A stretch of DNA of 64,000 nt from Paludibacteraceae bacterium (GCA_017391525.1 JAFOYE010000011.1:142811-206810), one strand, 5' to 3'. Positions 1 through 9,333 are shown, counted from the stretch's first letter. The notes: generated by a model from the letters alone, not told the origin. Numbers and translations: made by a program.

Positions 1-628
1 ATTCATTGGAAAGAATAGAGTTAACACTTTGTCTCACATTCATATTGTCTGCTGCGGTAGGTAATCCCTCTGGATAGAAATTTGTTGTAGCCCATTTGAG
101 ATGGATATCGTCTATCCAGCAGCAAGCATTGGCTCCGTGTCCAGCCATCAATATAGTGGCTTCAGGTTGTAGTCCGACTGCGTAGATTTTGGAGTTCACA
201 CCATAAGCCATTCGCCATTCGTCTGTAATGGTTGTAGAGGTAATGGATCGTGGCGAAAGGTGCAAAGAGGTACCTATGCCATCGTTCTTATCATCATGTA
301 ATATAGATTGAATGGGGTATAAGCTGTTAGAACGATCATAGTAGTTATCCGCCATGATACCATGGTTGTTAGGTGTAGTACCAGTCATGAGGGTTGCCAT
401 CGTCTCTTGTCCACCATAAACCTGATGTTTAAAAACAGCTGTGGTTTGGTATGCTTCTTCCATTAGTTTATATAACCCACCATTAGACCAGTGAGGACGA
501 AGAGAATTGAGGTTCTCTTGGGTCATACCATCAACAACCACAAAGACAGTGAGTCGTGGTTGAGCTAACGTCATGAGAGAAAAGAGGATGAGTACTATCG
601 ATGTACAAAATATACGAGTCGTGCGCAT
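1..628 (-). CDS. Alkaline phosphatase family protein (N-terminal part, runs off the window)
   Basis: Translating from the ATG at 628 gives about 209 residues and no stop before the window edge, so the C-terminal part is missing. Residues 1-22 are a signal peptide ending near LAQ. The segment after it (TVFVVVDGM) holds the first metal-ligand Asp at about residue 33, and QETMATLMTGTTPNNHG at about residues 74-90 matches the nucleophile-Thr region of PafA-type alkaline phosphatases and type I phosphodiesterases. It is probably a periplasmic phosphomonoesterase or diesterase; the substrate cannot be told. The start lies 34 bases inside the end of the upstream DUF4105 gene, so the two are probably translationally coupled. 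Confidence 0.82.
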   Translation of the reverse strand, partial: MRTTRIFCTSIVLILFSLMTLAQPRLTVFVVVDGMTQENLNSLRPHWSNGGLYKLMEEAYQTTAVFKHQVYGGQETMATLMTGTTPNNHGIMADNYYDRSNSLYPIQSILHDDKNDGIGTSLHLSPRSITSTTITDEWRMAYGVNSKIYAVGLQPEATILMAGHGANACCWIDDIHLKWATTNFYPEGLPTAADNMNVRQSVNSILSNE

Positions 629-1599
629 AGATGAATAGTTGGGAATAGAATCAATCTCCAGTTAAAACCAACCAATGGGTGGCATGAGAAGAATGTTAGG
701 AATATTACTAATGCAATGAGGATCAGGTAGATAAATCCGAGTACGGCATCTACACCCCATGATAAGCGTTTGCGACGTCTATCATAGTAGGATAGTAGCG
801 TCATGAGAATAGCAAAGATGCATATGACAGGCCAACAATTGGCATACCAAGGTACTTCTACAACATCAAAATCTCCTGTGTTGCTAGTTTTGACCAATGG
901 TGTGCCATCCGATAGTTTAGCCTGGGCAAAGTATCGCATGAGTTCCTCTGGTAGGAAGAGGCGTTGCTCATTGGTCATAGGAACATCAGCATCACTTCCG
1001 AAAACAAGATTGATACCAAAATCTACCCAGGAGTTGGAGCCTGTGTAGTGAGATATAGCTGTGCGATAATCGGTTCCGCAAAAACCCTTGTAATCAGAGA
1101 TAATTGTGTCTTGCAGAGCATTTTTGATGAGGTAGTATGGTCGAGTGGCACAGTTGTCAAAGACAAAATTATACAAATAGTGTCGGTTCTCTGGTTGATA
1201 GTTGATCATCAACGCATCTGCGATGCGCAGTTTCTGTTCTTGGGTGAGGTTGAGCTCTTGCCAATAGATACGGCGGCCAATACTGCCGTAGAATTGTACA
1301 AAATGTTCATAATCCTCAATTCCCAATTGATAGTAAGTCTCACCTTTGACAAACTTGATATAAAAATCATCTGACATCAGGTTGAAGATTCCATAGTTGA
1401 AGACAATGTCTATGTCCTGCACTGGATCAATGATACGTATACCTGAATGACCATACTTGGACCATACTTGTTCACCTTGGGTGCAAGTTATGAGTTGTAT
1501 CTGAGCTTGATCGCTGAGATTCTGCAGTTGCTCATGAAGTGAGGCTGACGATACCCACTGAGAGAGTGCTATAAATAAAATAAGGATGTATTTACGCAT
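595..1599 (-). CDS. Lnb N-terminal periplasmic domain (DUF4105) protein
   Basis: A 334-residue protein with a signal peptide (residues 1-19, ending VSSA). The middle carries the Lnb_N/DUF4105 pattern: GEQVWSKYGHSGIRI near residue 45, then FNYGIFN and NFVFDNCATRPYY near 145-155. The conserved His and Cys (HSGIRI, DNCATRP) suggest a papain-like/NlpC-type fold. The last 80 residues form two or three hydrophobic segments split by a basic stretch (YYDRRRKRL), so the protein is probably anchored in the inner membrane with the domain in the periplasm. Function in this group is unknown. It overlaps the upstream membrane gene by 8 bases and the downstream phosphatase gene by 34. Confidence 0.8.
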   Translation of the reverse strand: MRKYILILFIALSQWVSSASLHEQLQNLSDQAQIQLITCTQGEQVWSKYGHSGIRIIDPVQDIDIVFNYGIFNLMSDDFYIKFVKGETYYQLGIEDYEHFVQFYGSIGRRIYWQELNLTQEQKLRIADALMINYQPENRHYLYNFVFDNCATRPYYLIKNALQDTIISDYKGFCGTDYRTAISHYTGSNSWVDFGINLVFGSDADVPMTNEQRLFLPEELMRYFAQAKLSDGTPLVKTSNTGDFDVVEVPWYANCWPVICIFAILMTLLSYYDRRRKRLSWGVDAVLGFIYLILIALVIFLTFFSCHPLVGFNWRLILFPTIHLCARLVYFVHR

Positions 1600-2224
1600 A
1601 AATCAATAATAAGTTAGGGAGAAGTACACAGAGTAGACCCAATAAGAATCCACCTACGACTTGCAATGGTGTATGTGCTTTGAGGTATAATCTAGCGTAC
1701 ATCAAAAATAATGCTAGCATCAATACGATAAACATTAAAAGGTATGGAACATTTTCTGCATAAAATGCGTATGTGCATATGCCACCTAATAATCCGCCAA
1801 TACCTGTGAGATGAGCTGATATCTTCCAAGTACGGTTGATGATAGTCACGGCTATTAAAGTAATGATGACACACAAACTAATAGTGATTAATAGCAGTGG
1901 TAGTTGGACATAACTGATCAAAAAATATATCCAAAACATATACGCGATAATGGTATACACGTATGGTATCGTACGCTGTTCTGGATTGTCTAAGTGCAAA
2001 GAATCAATACGTTTAGTTTTCCAGAGGAAAAAGATAATCGATGCAGGGATAACAAAGGTGAAAAATGCAGTACCAGCTATGGCTATCGTTTGTATAGATG
2101 TGGGTATGTCATCATATATCTTGACAGCGTCTATCAAGAATAAAATGATACCATATGTAGGTAGCAACAGCGGATGTAGTAGAATACTATATGCCTTAGC
2201 TAGTATGGATAGTGTCTTTTGCAT
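1592..2224 (-). CDS. PAP2-like integral membrane protein
   Basis: A 210-residue protein that is almost wholly hydrophobic, with about six transmembrane segments. KISAHLTGIGGLLGG at about 133-147 and a HTPLQVVGGF stretch at about 184-193 resemble the SGH and SRxxxxxHxxxD motifs of PAP2 lipid phosphatases. The first motif has Ala in place of Gly (SAH) and the last lacks the usual Arg, so activity is uncertain. Many Bacteroidetes carry such a divergent PAP2-like protein. It sits between rpoN (5-base gap) and the DUF4105 gene (8-base overlap), so it is co-transcribed. Confidence 0.62.
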   Translation of the reverse strand: MQKTLSILAKAYSILLHPLLLPTYGIILFLIDAVKIYDDIPTSIQTIAIAGTAFFTFVIPASIIFFLWKTKRIDSLHLDNPEQRTIPYVYTIIAYMFWIYFLISYVQLPLLLITISLCVIITLIAVTIINRTWKISAHLTGIGGLLGGICTYAFYAENVPYLLMFIVLMLALFLMYARLYLKAHTPLQVVGGFLLGLLCVLLPNLLLIYA

Positions 2225-2229
2225 ATTTG

Positions 2230-3681
2230 CTATAGTTTTTTGCGATAGCGTGCGATAGGAATATTGAGTTGGTCACGGTACTTAGCTACAGTGCGTCGAG
2301 CGATAGAGTAACCTGCTTGATGCATTGCTTGCTCCAATTCATCATCTGTCAATGGATTGGTTTTATCTTCTCGCTCAATAATCTCTTGAAGTCGTTGTTT
2401 AATCTCCCGTGTTGAAATAGTCTCACCACTATCATTGGTCATAGCCTCTGAGAAGAAGAACTTCAGCGGAAGGATTCCAAAATCGGTTTGAACGTACTTG
2501 TTGCTAAAGGTACGTGATATGGTCGATACATCGTAATTGGTTCGGTCTGCAATATCCTTGAGTACCATAGGCTTGAGATACATACTATCACCTTGCAAGA
2601 AAAATTCACGTTGCAGTTGTACAAGAGCTTGCATGGATTTCATCATGGTCTCATTGCGTTGGCGAATGGCATCAATGAAATTGCGTGCAGAGTCGATGTA
2701 TTTTTTTATTTCTTTGGTTTCTTGAGACTTTTTGTTGTCTTTTTGCGAGTACCGATCTAACATATCTGTATAATCAATAGAGACATGTAGAGGTGGTATA
2801 TCGCTATTATTGAGTGAAACGACGAGTTTATCGTCATGTGTCTCTATAATAAAATCAGGAATGACTATCTCTCGGTTGATATCATTGAGTGTACCTCTCC
2901 ATGCACTACCTGGCTTGGGATTAAGATGTTTAATCTCTTCGATGGCTTCTTGTAGTTGTGCATCGGTGATGGACAAGCGTTGTTTAATCTTGTTAAAGTT
3001 AGCTTTTGTAAAAGCATCAAAGTGATTGAGCAAAATATCATGAGCTATCTTTACGCTAGGAGTGGCTTCCTTGACTTTGATTTGGATTAGCAGACATTCC
3101 TGAAGGTCTTGAGCACCCACGCCTACTGGATCAAAGAGTTGGATTTGATCAATGATCTCTTGCATCTTGCTATCAGAGATGATGATATTTTCTCTAAAGC
3201 TCAAGTCGTCGACTAGTTCCTCTGTGGTGCGACGTAGGTATCCGTTCTCATCGATATTACCAACCACAAATTTCGCCACATGACGATCTGGTTTGTCCAT
3301 CTTGGTGAGATAGATCTGTGACTTCAAATACTCCGCAAAACTCATTCCCATAGAGAATGGTATTTCCTCGTGTGGACGGCTATTGTTGCTAGAAGACAAA
3401 GACGTACGCTCGGATATGTCGTCGTCTTGGGTGTAGTCGTCGTAGTCAAAATCCTCGTTCTTGAGAGGATTGTCGTACTCGTCATCAGCGAAATCGTTGT
3501 CCTCTATTTCGGCAGTCTTGTCAACACCTTCTTCAAGAGCAGGATTGGTTTGTAGTTCCTCATTGATATGCGTGAGGAGTTCGCATGTGGGCAATTCCAA
3601 CATACGCATCACCTGTATTTGTGCAGGTGAAAGCTTCAGCATTTGCTTCTGCGTTTGTGTGAGTGATAGTGAAGTTGCCAT
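2230..3681 (-). CDS. rpoN: RNA polymerase sigma-54 factor
   Basis: A 483-residue sigma-54 (RpoN). Region I (residues 1-50) is the Gln/Leu-rich activator-interaction segment (LTQTQKQMLKLSPAQIQ). Region II (about 60-115) is very acidic. The core-binding domain follows, with DPVGVGAQDLQECLLIQ near 183-199. The C-terminus carries the RpoN box ARRTVAKYR at residues 461-469, which reads the -24 promoter element. Length is normal for the family. It works with enhancer-binding ATPases, and one such protein lies at 35089-36258 in this window. The spacer to the upstream aminotransferase gene is a short repeat. Confidence 0.97.
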   Translation of the reverse strand: MATSLSLTQTQKQMLKLSPAQIQVMRMLELPTCELLTHINEELQTNPALEEGVDKTAEIEDNDFADDEYDNPLKNEDFDYDDYTQDDDISERTSLSSSNNSRPHEEIPFSMGMSFAEYLKSQIYLTKMDKPDRHVAKFVVGNIDENGYLRRTTEELVDDLSFRENIIISDSKMQEIIDQIQLFDPVGVGAQDLQECLLIQIKVKEATPSVKIAHDILLNHFDAFTKANFNKIKQRLSITDAQLQEAIEEIKHLNPKPGSAWRGTLNDINREIVIPDFIIETHDDKLVVSLNNSDIPPLHVSIDYTDMLDRYSQKDNKKSQETKEIKKYIDSARNFIDAIRQRNETMMKSMQALVQLQREFFLQGDSMYLKPMVLKDIADRTNYDVSTISRTFSNKYVQTDFGILPLKFFFSEAMTNDSGETISTREIKQRLQEIIEREDKTNPLTDDELEQAMHQAGYSIARRTVAKYRDQLNIPIARYRKKL

Positions 3682-3718
3682 TTTAGTTTAGAGTTTAATG
3701 TTTAGTGTTTAGTGTTGG
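3682..3718. repeat. GTTTAGTG-type word repeat between rpoN and degT
   Basis: Reading the plus strand, TTTAGAGTTTAATGTTTAG is followed by GTGTTTAGTGTTG: tandem variants of a 7-8 base word. On the coding (minus) strand the word contains TAA, and the degT stop codon falls inside the repeat. The same word, here also split by a hairpin, is found at 61421-61467 at the 3' end of the second recQ. Confidence 0.7.
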
Positions 3719-4845
3719 GCGTCAATAGCCTGTAGCACATGGGTAGTGATATACTCAAGTTGCTCGTCATCTAGCTCGGTATGCATAGGCAATGACAGCA
3801 CGCAAGCAGCTAGTTTCTCTGCTACAGGAAAATCGCCTACTTGATAGCGTGAATCTTGGTATGCCTTCTGCATATGCAATGGTATAGGGTAGTAAACCAT
3901 AGCAGGTATCTCTGCGGCAGCTAGTGCCTCTCGCAACGCATCTCGATCCACATCCTTTAGACGCAATGTGTATTGATGGAAAACGTGTGTAGAACGTTCA
4001 TCTCGCACAGGGATAAGAATATGCTCGTGATTGGCAAATGCATGATCATAGTATGCTGCGGCCTTTTGTCTTGCTGCTATGTATTCGTTGAGTTGAGGCA
4101 GTTTGACATCCAAGATGGCCGCTTGGATACTATCTAAGCGTGAATTGACACCCACTTGATCATGGTGGTAACGAATAACCATACCATGATTAGCAATAGC
4201 ACGCATTTGTGCAGCTAGTTCATCATCATTGGTGAAGATGGCTCCACCATCACCATAGCAACCGAGGTTCTTAGAAGGGAAGAAACTGGTACAACCTATG
4301 TGGCCTATTGTAGCTGCTTGCTTCTTAGTGCCATCAGCGAATGTGTACTCTGCTCCAATTGCTTGGCATGCATCTTCTACCACATAGAGATTGTGCTCTT
4401 GTGCGATAGACATGATAGCTTCCATATCTGCACATTGGCCAAAGAGGTGAACAGGTACAATAGCCTTGGTGCGTGGAGTGATAGCTTTACGAATGGAATC
4501 TACCGAAATATTCATTGTGTCCCAATCCACATCCACTACCACTGGGGTTAACCCTAATAGTGCAACCACTTCGGCTGTGGCAATAAAGGTGAAAGTAGGG
4601 GTAATCACTTCATCACCAGGTTTGAGTCCTAGTGCCATCAATGCTATTTGAAGAGCATCTGTTCCATTACCAACAGGGATAACATGTTTAGCACCAGTAT
4701 AGTTCTCTAGGTTTTTTTGAAAAGAACTAACTGCTGGACCTTTGATAAAACTAGCGGAATCAATGACCGCTTGGATACCCTTGTCTATATCAGATTTAAT
4801 GTGTTGGTACTGCGTCTGCAGATCTACCATTTGAATTTTTTTCAT
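3709..4845 (-). CDS. DegT/DnrJ/EryC1/StrS-family PLP aminotransferase
   Basis: A sugar-aminotransferase-type PLP enzyme that usually acts on keto-sugar nucleotides. The N-terminus MKKIQMVDLQTQYQ is typical. GNGTDALQIALMALGLKPGDEV binds the cofactor phosphate region, VVEDACQAIGAEY carries the PLP-ring Asp, and SFFPSKNLGCYGDGG carries the Schiff-base Lys. I chose the ATG at 4845; the reading frame extends to a TTG at 4857 but that only adds four residues. The start lies about 50 bases inside the YbbR gene. No other sugar-nucleotide genes are nearby, so the substrate cannot be given. Confidence 0.92.
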   Translation of the reverse strand: MKKIQMVDLQTQYQHIKSDIDKGIQAVIDSASFIKGPAVSSFQKNLENYTGAKHVIPVGNGTDALQIALMALGLKPGDEVITPTFTFIATAEVVALLGLTPVVVDVDWDTMNISVDSIRKAITPRTKAIVPVHLFGQCADMEAIMSIAQEHNLYVVEDACQAIGAEYTFADGTKKQAATIGHIGCTSFFPSKNLGCYGDGGAIFTNDDELAAQMRAIANHGMVIRYHHDQVGVNSRLDSIQAAILDVKLPQLNEYIAARQKAAAYYDHAFANHEHILIPVRDERSTHVFHQYTLRLKDVDRDALREALAAAEIPAMVYYPIPLHMQKAYQDSRYQVGDFPVAEKLAACVLSLPMHTELDDEQLEYITTHVLQAIDAQH

Positions 4846-5818
4846 GTTTTTTCTCAATAATATACTCTACCGATGAAGGATAGATACGAATATTGGATAC
4901 ATACGGACTTGTTGTCTCTATTTCTATAGGGAGTACATCGCTAACTTGTTTTGGGTAGCGACAAATAGCGGTAAAATCCTCTTTTTTAACCTTTGTATGG
5001 TTTGAGAATCCGACTTGTACAGTTACTTTGGTTGTTGGTTTAGGGAATAGACGAACTTCTTCGTCATATGGTTTACCAATAACTTGGATAGGGATGTCGT
5101 AGGTTAACTCTGTATACTGTTCCGCAAAGCATTTGACTTTGACTTGTGTTTGAATGGCACGTATGTTAGCGGGTATTTGTAATGGGACAGCCTTGATTGT
5201 ATCTTTTTTCAAGTTGTTGAGGATCAAGCTGTCTGTGTAGATATAGTTGACTTTTCGTAACGCTCGGTCACTTCCGAAGATGGATATGCTATCCATAAAT
5301 AGTTCAGGTTCGTTGGTTAAGAAATGTTGAGGTGCACTATTGACTTTTGCTCTCAAAATAATAGGAACCTTTTTTTCGCTTTGATAAACATATTCAGACT
5401 CTATTCGTTGAGGCTGAACCTCAAGGATCGTTGTTGTTCCTGGTAGTACATTTTGCAACTGTGAGTGAAGCATATCTGCAGTCAATACGATGCTACCTTC
5501 TTTGGACTTAAAGAGTTCAGTTACGTTGATCGTCACCGTTAATTGTTTATCCACAAGTTGACGTAATTGTCGGCCCTTGTCACGAATATGTACGTCAAGG
5601 TATTTAGGTAATGGTGTGGTGAACGCAATGCGATCAGCCACACCATTATAGTTGACTTGAATGCGAATGGTCTCGTCTCTCAGAGAAGACATGCTATGTC
5701 CCCACCAAAAGGTTGTTACAATTCCAACAAACACTAGAAAGACGACGATGTCTTTGCTAACCAACCAACGCCAATAGCGTGTGATTTTTTGTTTGTATGT
5801 TCGCACTCTAGGTTGCAT
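4796..5818 (-). CDS. YbbR-like domain protein
   Basis: A 340-residue protein with one N-terminal transmembrane segment (about residues 22-40, DIVVFLVFVGIVTTFWW) after a basic cytoplasmic start (KQKITRYWRWL). The rest is beta-rich and exported, with weak YbbR-type repeats (for example VPIILRAKVNSAPQHFL and TYDIPIQVIGKPYDEEV). In Firmicutes YbbR/CdaR regulates the diadenylate cyclase CdaA; no cyclase gene is seen here, so that role is not implied. Gene order nusB-yajC-ybbR is conserved in Bacteroidetes. The gap to yajC is 2 bases. Confidence 0.8.
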   Translation of the reverse strand: MQPRVRTYKQKITRYWRWLVSKDIVVFLVFVGIVTTFWWGHSMSSLRDETIRIQVNYNGVADRIAFTTPLPKYLDVHIRDKGRQLRQLVDKQLTVTINVTELFKSKEGSIVLTADMLHSQLQNVLPGTTTILEVQPQRIESEYVYQSEKKVPIILRAKVNSAPQHFLTNEPELFMDSISIFGSDRALRKVNYIYTDSLILNNLKKDTIKAVPLQIPANIRAIQTQVKVKCFAEQYTELTYDIPIQVIGKPYDEEVRLFPKPTTKVTVQVGFSNHTKVKKEDFTAICRYPKQVSDVLPIEIETTSPYVSNIRIYPSSVEYIIEKKHEKNSNGRSADAVPTH

Positions 5819-5820
5819 AC

Positions 5821-6363
5821 TTATTTCTTATCAGCAACTTCTTGTGCTTGGTGAACATCGTCAGCAGCAACATAAATGCTACCCTTGTCCATCTTGATAA
5901 CAACGTCCTTAGCAACCTCAATCAAGAATGTTGTTTCGTTCACTTCCTTGATGATACCATAGATACCACCTGCAGAAATAACGCGGTCTCCTTTCTTGAG
6001 TGCATCACGTTGCTTTTGCAATTCTTTTTGTTTCTTTTGTTGTGGACGGATCATGAAGAAGTAGAAAATTACGAAAATCGCAATCATCATAATCCAAAAA
6101 GACCAACTACTACCTTGTTGCTCTTGAGCAGGAGTAGGCTGTGCAGAAGTTGTGCTAGTGCTTAATCCTGATTCTGAACTTACAGTTTTAGTTTGTTCTG
6201 CATCAGTGCTACCATTGTCTGCTGGAACTGAAGGATCTGCATCTGTAACTACTTCTTGTGCTTCAGCAACTACTGCTTCAGCTACTTGTTCTTGAGCCAT
6301 AACAGCAACGCTTCCAAAGGTGAGCATTGCCAAAACTGTAAGGTTTACAAAAATTTTTTTCAT
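5821..6363 (-). CDS. yajC: Preprotein translocase subunit YajC
   Basis: An accessory subunit of the Sec/SecDF translocon. The YajC domain is in the C-terminal half: one transmembrane helix at about residues 89-107 (SFWIMMIAIFVIFYFFMI), then RPQQKKQKELQKQRDALKKG and GDRVISAGGIYGIIKEV. At 180 residues it is longer than the usual ~110 because of a signal-like N-terminus (1-23) and an acidic, Ala/Thr/Ser-rich linker (24-85), a form common in Bacteroidetes. It sits between nusB and the YbbR gene. Confidence 0.93.
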   Translation of the reverse strand: MKKIFVNLTVLAMLTFGSVAVMAQEQVAEAVVAEAQEVVTDADPSVPADNGSTDAEQTKTVSSESGLSTSTTSAQPTPAQEQQGSSWSFWIMMIAIFVIFYFFMIRPQQKKQKELQKQRDALKKGDRVISAGGIYGIIKEVNETTFLIEVAKDVVIKMDKGSIYVAADDVHQAQEVADKK

Positions 6364-6390
6364 ACAATTTGCTTAGTAAAAAAGTTTATA

Positions 6391-7347
6391 TTAGTTTTGT
6401 TTTTTGATTACTTTGAAAAGAACATTCTCTTTTTTCAATTCGAGAGCTACATTGTTCAATACACCATTGATGAATTGGTGGCTCTTGTCGCTAGAATACT
6501 CTTTGGCCAATTCGATATACTCATTCATCGAAATCTCAAGGGCGATTTCGTTGAAGTTGACAATCTCCGAAATGGCTTGGAGCAAGATGATTTGATCCAT
6601 GTATGCCACACGCTCTGCATCCCAATTGCGCAAGGATTTGCTGATCAATTCTTTGTATTCATCTGCGTTCTCAATAGTTAGTCGGAGAAGATCTTTAGCA
6701 AAAGCCAACTCTTCTTCTGAGGTGAACATTTCCAATAATGGTTGCTCATCACCATTTTCCTCTTTGAATTGTTTGATGGTTTTCACCACATAGGTTAATA
6801 TTTGATCCATATCTGTGGTCCATCCATGATGATCAAGCGCCACTTCCATTTCCTCTAGTGCAGCTTGCAGGTCTTCATTTCCAATCAACAAGTTGCCATA
6901 AATCTTACGCCATAGCATCTTGTCATCCTCAAATGTAGGTGCCTCAAGTTGCATATACTCTTGGTAGAAAGGCTCTTGAATCAATTGCTTGTAGACAGCT
7001 ATCACACCATTCATACCAGTGTCCCATCGCATATGGTTATCTTCCAAATAATGACGCAAAACACGATTATTGAACAAGTGTCTTGATATGCGATTATTTA
7101 CAAAATGGTAGTTAGGGGTATATTCTTGGTGTGTAACAGCTGCGCGTTGCTTGTTTTCAGCTATTTGCTCTTCGGCATATGTGACCAATTCATCTGCAAA
7201 AGCTAACATAGCCATATACAAGCTATAGGTGCTAGAGAAACTTTTAAGCAACTCTTTGCGTGCTGTCAATGGGGTTTTGTCGCCATCTTTGTAATAGGCA
7301 AAGAGGGTTTGTAGGACTTTTGTTCGTACGAGTGTTCTGTTAATCAT
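6391..7347 (-). CDS. nusB: Transcription antitermination factor NusB (long form)
   Basis: A 318-residue protein. The NusB fold occupies the C-terminal half (about 190-310: LRNWDAERVAYMDQIILLQA, EIALEISMNEYIELAKEYSS, KSHQFINGVLNNVA), which matches classic NusB. The N-terminal ~180 residues are the extension usual in Bacteroidetes. It binds boxA RNA with NusE (S10) in rRNA antitermination. A clear promoter at 7392-7422 makes it the first gene of the operon running down to the left edge. Confidence 0.93.
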   Translation of the reverse strand: MINRTLVRTKVLQTLFAYYKDGDKTPLTARKELLKSFSSTYSLYMAMLAFADELVTYAEEQIAENKQRAAVTHQEYTPNYHFVNNRISRHLFNNRVLRHYLEDNHMRWDTGMNGVIAVYKQLIQEPFYQEYMQLEAPTFEDDKMLWRKIYGNLLIGNEDLQAALEEMEVALDHHGWTTDMDQILTYVVKTIKQFKEENGDEQPLLEMFTSEEELAFAKDLLRLTIENADEYKELISKSLRNWDAERVAYMDQIILLQAISEIVNFNEIALEISMNEYIELAKEYSSDKSHQFINGVLNNVALELKKENVLFKVIKKQN

Positions 7348-7391
7348 ATAGGGTGACTTCTATAAAATACCTTAAATTCCAAATTACGCTG

Positions 7392-7422
7392 CAAAGTTAC
7401 ACAATTTTTTGCATATATGCAA
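7392..7422 (-). promoter_or_regulatory. Promoter of the nusB operon
   Basis: On the minus strand the palindrome TTGCATATATGCAA (7422-7409) is followed by TAACTTTG (7399-7392). TTG and the TA are 23 bases apart. TAnnTTTG is the known -7 box of Bacteroides and TTG fits the -33 box. Confidence 0.75.
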
Positions 7423-7467
7423 TGATTTTAAATAAAATATTTTTTGCTGGCTTTTTTCGACTAATTC

Positions 7468-9282
7468 TTATTCTTCTTCACTGAGAATTTCCCACTCATA
7501 GAGACGTTGTTCCATCTCGCGTTTGATGTGCTCATATTTTTGGAAATTCTCGCTAGTTTGATTCTCTAATTCAGAGAGCAATATCTCCATCTGATGTTGC
7601 TCTTCTTCTAGTTTGGCAATCGCAGCCTCAATATCAGTTATCTGCTTCTCTTTTTTGCGACGTGCTGCTGCGGCTGCTTTCTGAGCAGCATAGTCCAATT
7701 TCGCAGAGGTCACCTCGCCTTTCGCCTCTCGCCTCATCGCCTCATCGGTCTTCCTCTCCAATTCTTGGAGGTTATCAATACGCTTGCTTCGCAAGAAATC
7801 GTAGATTCCGCCGAGGTGTTCACGCACTCTTCCGCCACCAAACTCATACACCTTATCCACCAATCCATCCAAGAAATCACGGTCGTGACTCACGCAAATA
7901 ACTGTGCCATTGAACTCTTTCAAGGCCGCTTTGAGCACGTCCTTTGACTGCATATCAAGGTGGTTGGTAGGCTCGTCCAAAATAAGCAAGTTACATGGTT
8001 CAAGCAACAAACGAATCATAGCCAAACGGCTGCGCTCGCCACCAGATAGCACTTTGACCTTCTTCTCAGAAGCTTCACCGCCGAACATAAAGGCACCTAA
8101 AATATCGCGAATCTTGGTGCGGATATCACCTACTGCAACATAGTCAATCGTCTCAAACACTGTCATCTCGCCATCCAATAAAGCCGCTTGGTTTTGTGCG
8201 AAATAACCTATCTTGACGTTATGTCCAATCTTCAGATTGCCCAAATAATCTAGTTGCCCCATGATACAGCGAACAAGTGTAGTTTTACCTTCACCGTTTT
8301 TGCCTACAAAAGCCACTTTTTCACCTCTTCGGATCGTAAAATTGGCATTTTGAAAAACCATATGATCGCCAAAATCCTTGCGCAAATCTTCTACGATAAC
8401 AGGGAAATCTCCACTGCGTGGAGCAGGAGGAAAACGCAAACTCAATCGTGAGTTATCTTCCAAATCCACCTCTAGGCGATCTAGCTTTTCTAATTGCTTG
8501 ATACGCGACTGTACTTGTACAGCTTTGGTCGCTTTGTAGCGAAAACGCTCGATAAATTCTTCCGTCTCTTGAATCATCTTCTGCTGATTCATATAAGCAC
8601 GCACTTGCTGTTCGTGGCGCTCTTGGCGCAGCACTTTGAATTGCGAATATGGGACGTTATAATCGTATATTCTACCTAGCGTAATCTCTATGGTTCGAGT
8701 GGTTACATTGTCCAAGAATGCGCGGTCGTGACTCACCAAAACGAGGGCACTTCCATTAGTCTTGAGAAATTCCTCTAACCATTGAATAGACTCTATGTCT
8801 AAGTGGTTGGTTGGCTCATCAAGTAGCAGTAAGTCAGGGTGTTGGAGCAATATCTTGGCCAACTCTATACGCATACGCCAACCACCGGAAAACTCAGAAC
8901 ATGGGCGATCAAAATCCTTGCGCTCAAAGCCAAGTCCAATAATCGTGCGGTCCATCTCTGCGATAAATCTCGCCTCCTCACCTGAACTCCTAAACTCCTG
9001 AACATCTGAACACTGAATAATGCTCATCACATCCTCTCTCAGCGTCTTGCCGTCCACGTGCATCATCACCTGTGGTAGATAGCCAATGGTAATATCACCC
9101 ATCTTGGATATACGTCCAGAGGTGGGTGTCTCTACACCAGCCAGCATACGCAGAAGCGTTGTTTTACCCGCACCATTCTTGCCTACAAGGGCGATTCGTT
9201 CGCGTTGGTTGATGAGAAATGTAATGTCATCCAAGATTGGACGAGATGAATATTCTATACTGAGATGCTCTATGCTTACCAT
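7468..9282 (-). CDS. ABC-F family ATPase (ribosome-associated, Uup/YdiF-like)
   Basis: A 604-residue protein with two ABC ATPase domains and no membrane segments. Domain 1 has Walker A GKNGAGKTT (about 35-43), signature FSGGWRMRIELA and LLLLDEPTNHLD; domain 2 has GKNGEGKTT, LSGGERSRLAMI and LLILDEPTNHLD. A basic linker joins them and the C-terminal ~80 residues are coiled coil, as in Uup-like members. ABC-F proteins act on ribosomes; which step is not shown. Two stretches look like repeat-derived insertions: residues about 88-100 (DVQEFRSSGEEAR) and about 511-523 (MRREAKGEVTSAK). It lies 51 bases downstream of uvrA. Confidence 0.92.
   Translation of the reverse strand: MVSIEHLSIEYSSRPILDDITFLINQRERIALVGKNGAGKTTLLRMLAGVETPTSGRISKMGDITIGYLPQVMMHVDGKTLREDVMSIIQCSDVQEFRSSGEEARFIAEMDRTIIGLGFERKDFDRPCSEFSGGWRMRIELAKILLQHPDLLLLDEPTNHLDIESIQWLEEFLKTNGSALVLVSHDRAFLDNVTTRTIEITLGRIYDYNVPYSQFKVLRQERHEQQVRAYMNQQKMIQETEEFIERFRYKATKAVQVQSRIKQLEKLDRLEVDLEDNSRLSLRFPPAPRSGDFPVIVEDLRKDFGDHMVFQNANFTIRRGEKVAFVGKNGEGKTTLVRCIMGQLDYLGNLKIGHNVKIGYFAQNQAALLDGEMTVFETIDYVAVGDIRTKIRDILGAFMFGGEASEKKVKVLSGGERSRLAMIRLLLEPCNLLILDEPTNHLDMQSKDVLKAALKEFNGTVICVSHDRDFLDGLVDKVYEFGGGRVREHLGGIYDFLRSKRIDNLQELERKTDEAMRREAKGEVTSAKLDYAAQKAAAAARRKKEKQITDIEAAIAKLEEEQHQMEILLSELENQTSENFQKYEHIKREMEQRLYEWEILSEEE
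7716..7749. repeat. CGCCTC-word repeat inside the ABC-F gene
   Basis: The plus strand reads a tandem of CGCCTTTCGCCTCTCGCCTC followed by ATCGCCTCATCGG. It encodes REAKGEVT-type residues in the ABC-F C-terminal linker. The same word is joined to CTGAAC words in rimO at 14720-14788. Confidence 0.5.
8981..9017. repeat. CTGAAC-word repeat inside the ABC-F gene
   Basis: The plus strand has CTGAACTCC, TAAACTCC, TGAACATC and TGAACACTGAA in a row. It is in frame in the ABC-F gene and encodes CSDVQEFRSSG, between a normal ABC-F segment and the next helix. The same word occurs in rimO, trmN6, recQ2 and the V-ATPase operon. Confidence 0.75.
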
Positions 9283-9283
9283 G

Positions 9284-9320
9284 TCAATGACGGATTTTTG
9301 ACGGATTTTTAACGGTTTGT
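9284..9320. repeat. GACGGATTTTT tandem between uvrA and the ABC-F gene
   Basis: Two copies of GACGGATTTTT and a diverged third (AACGGTTTGTG) fill most of the 51-base spacer between the two minus-strand genes. The unit is 11 bases, like the arrays at 17612 and 25538. Confidence 0.55.
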
Positions 9321-9333
9321 GGGTATGACGATG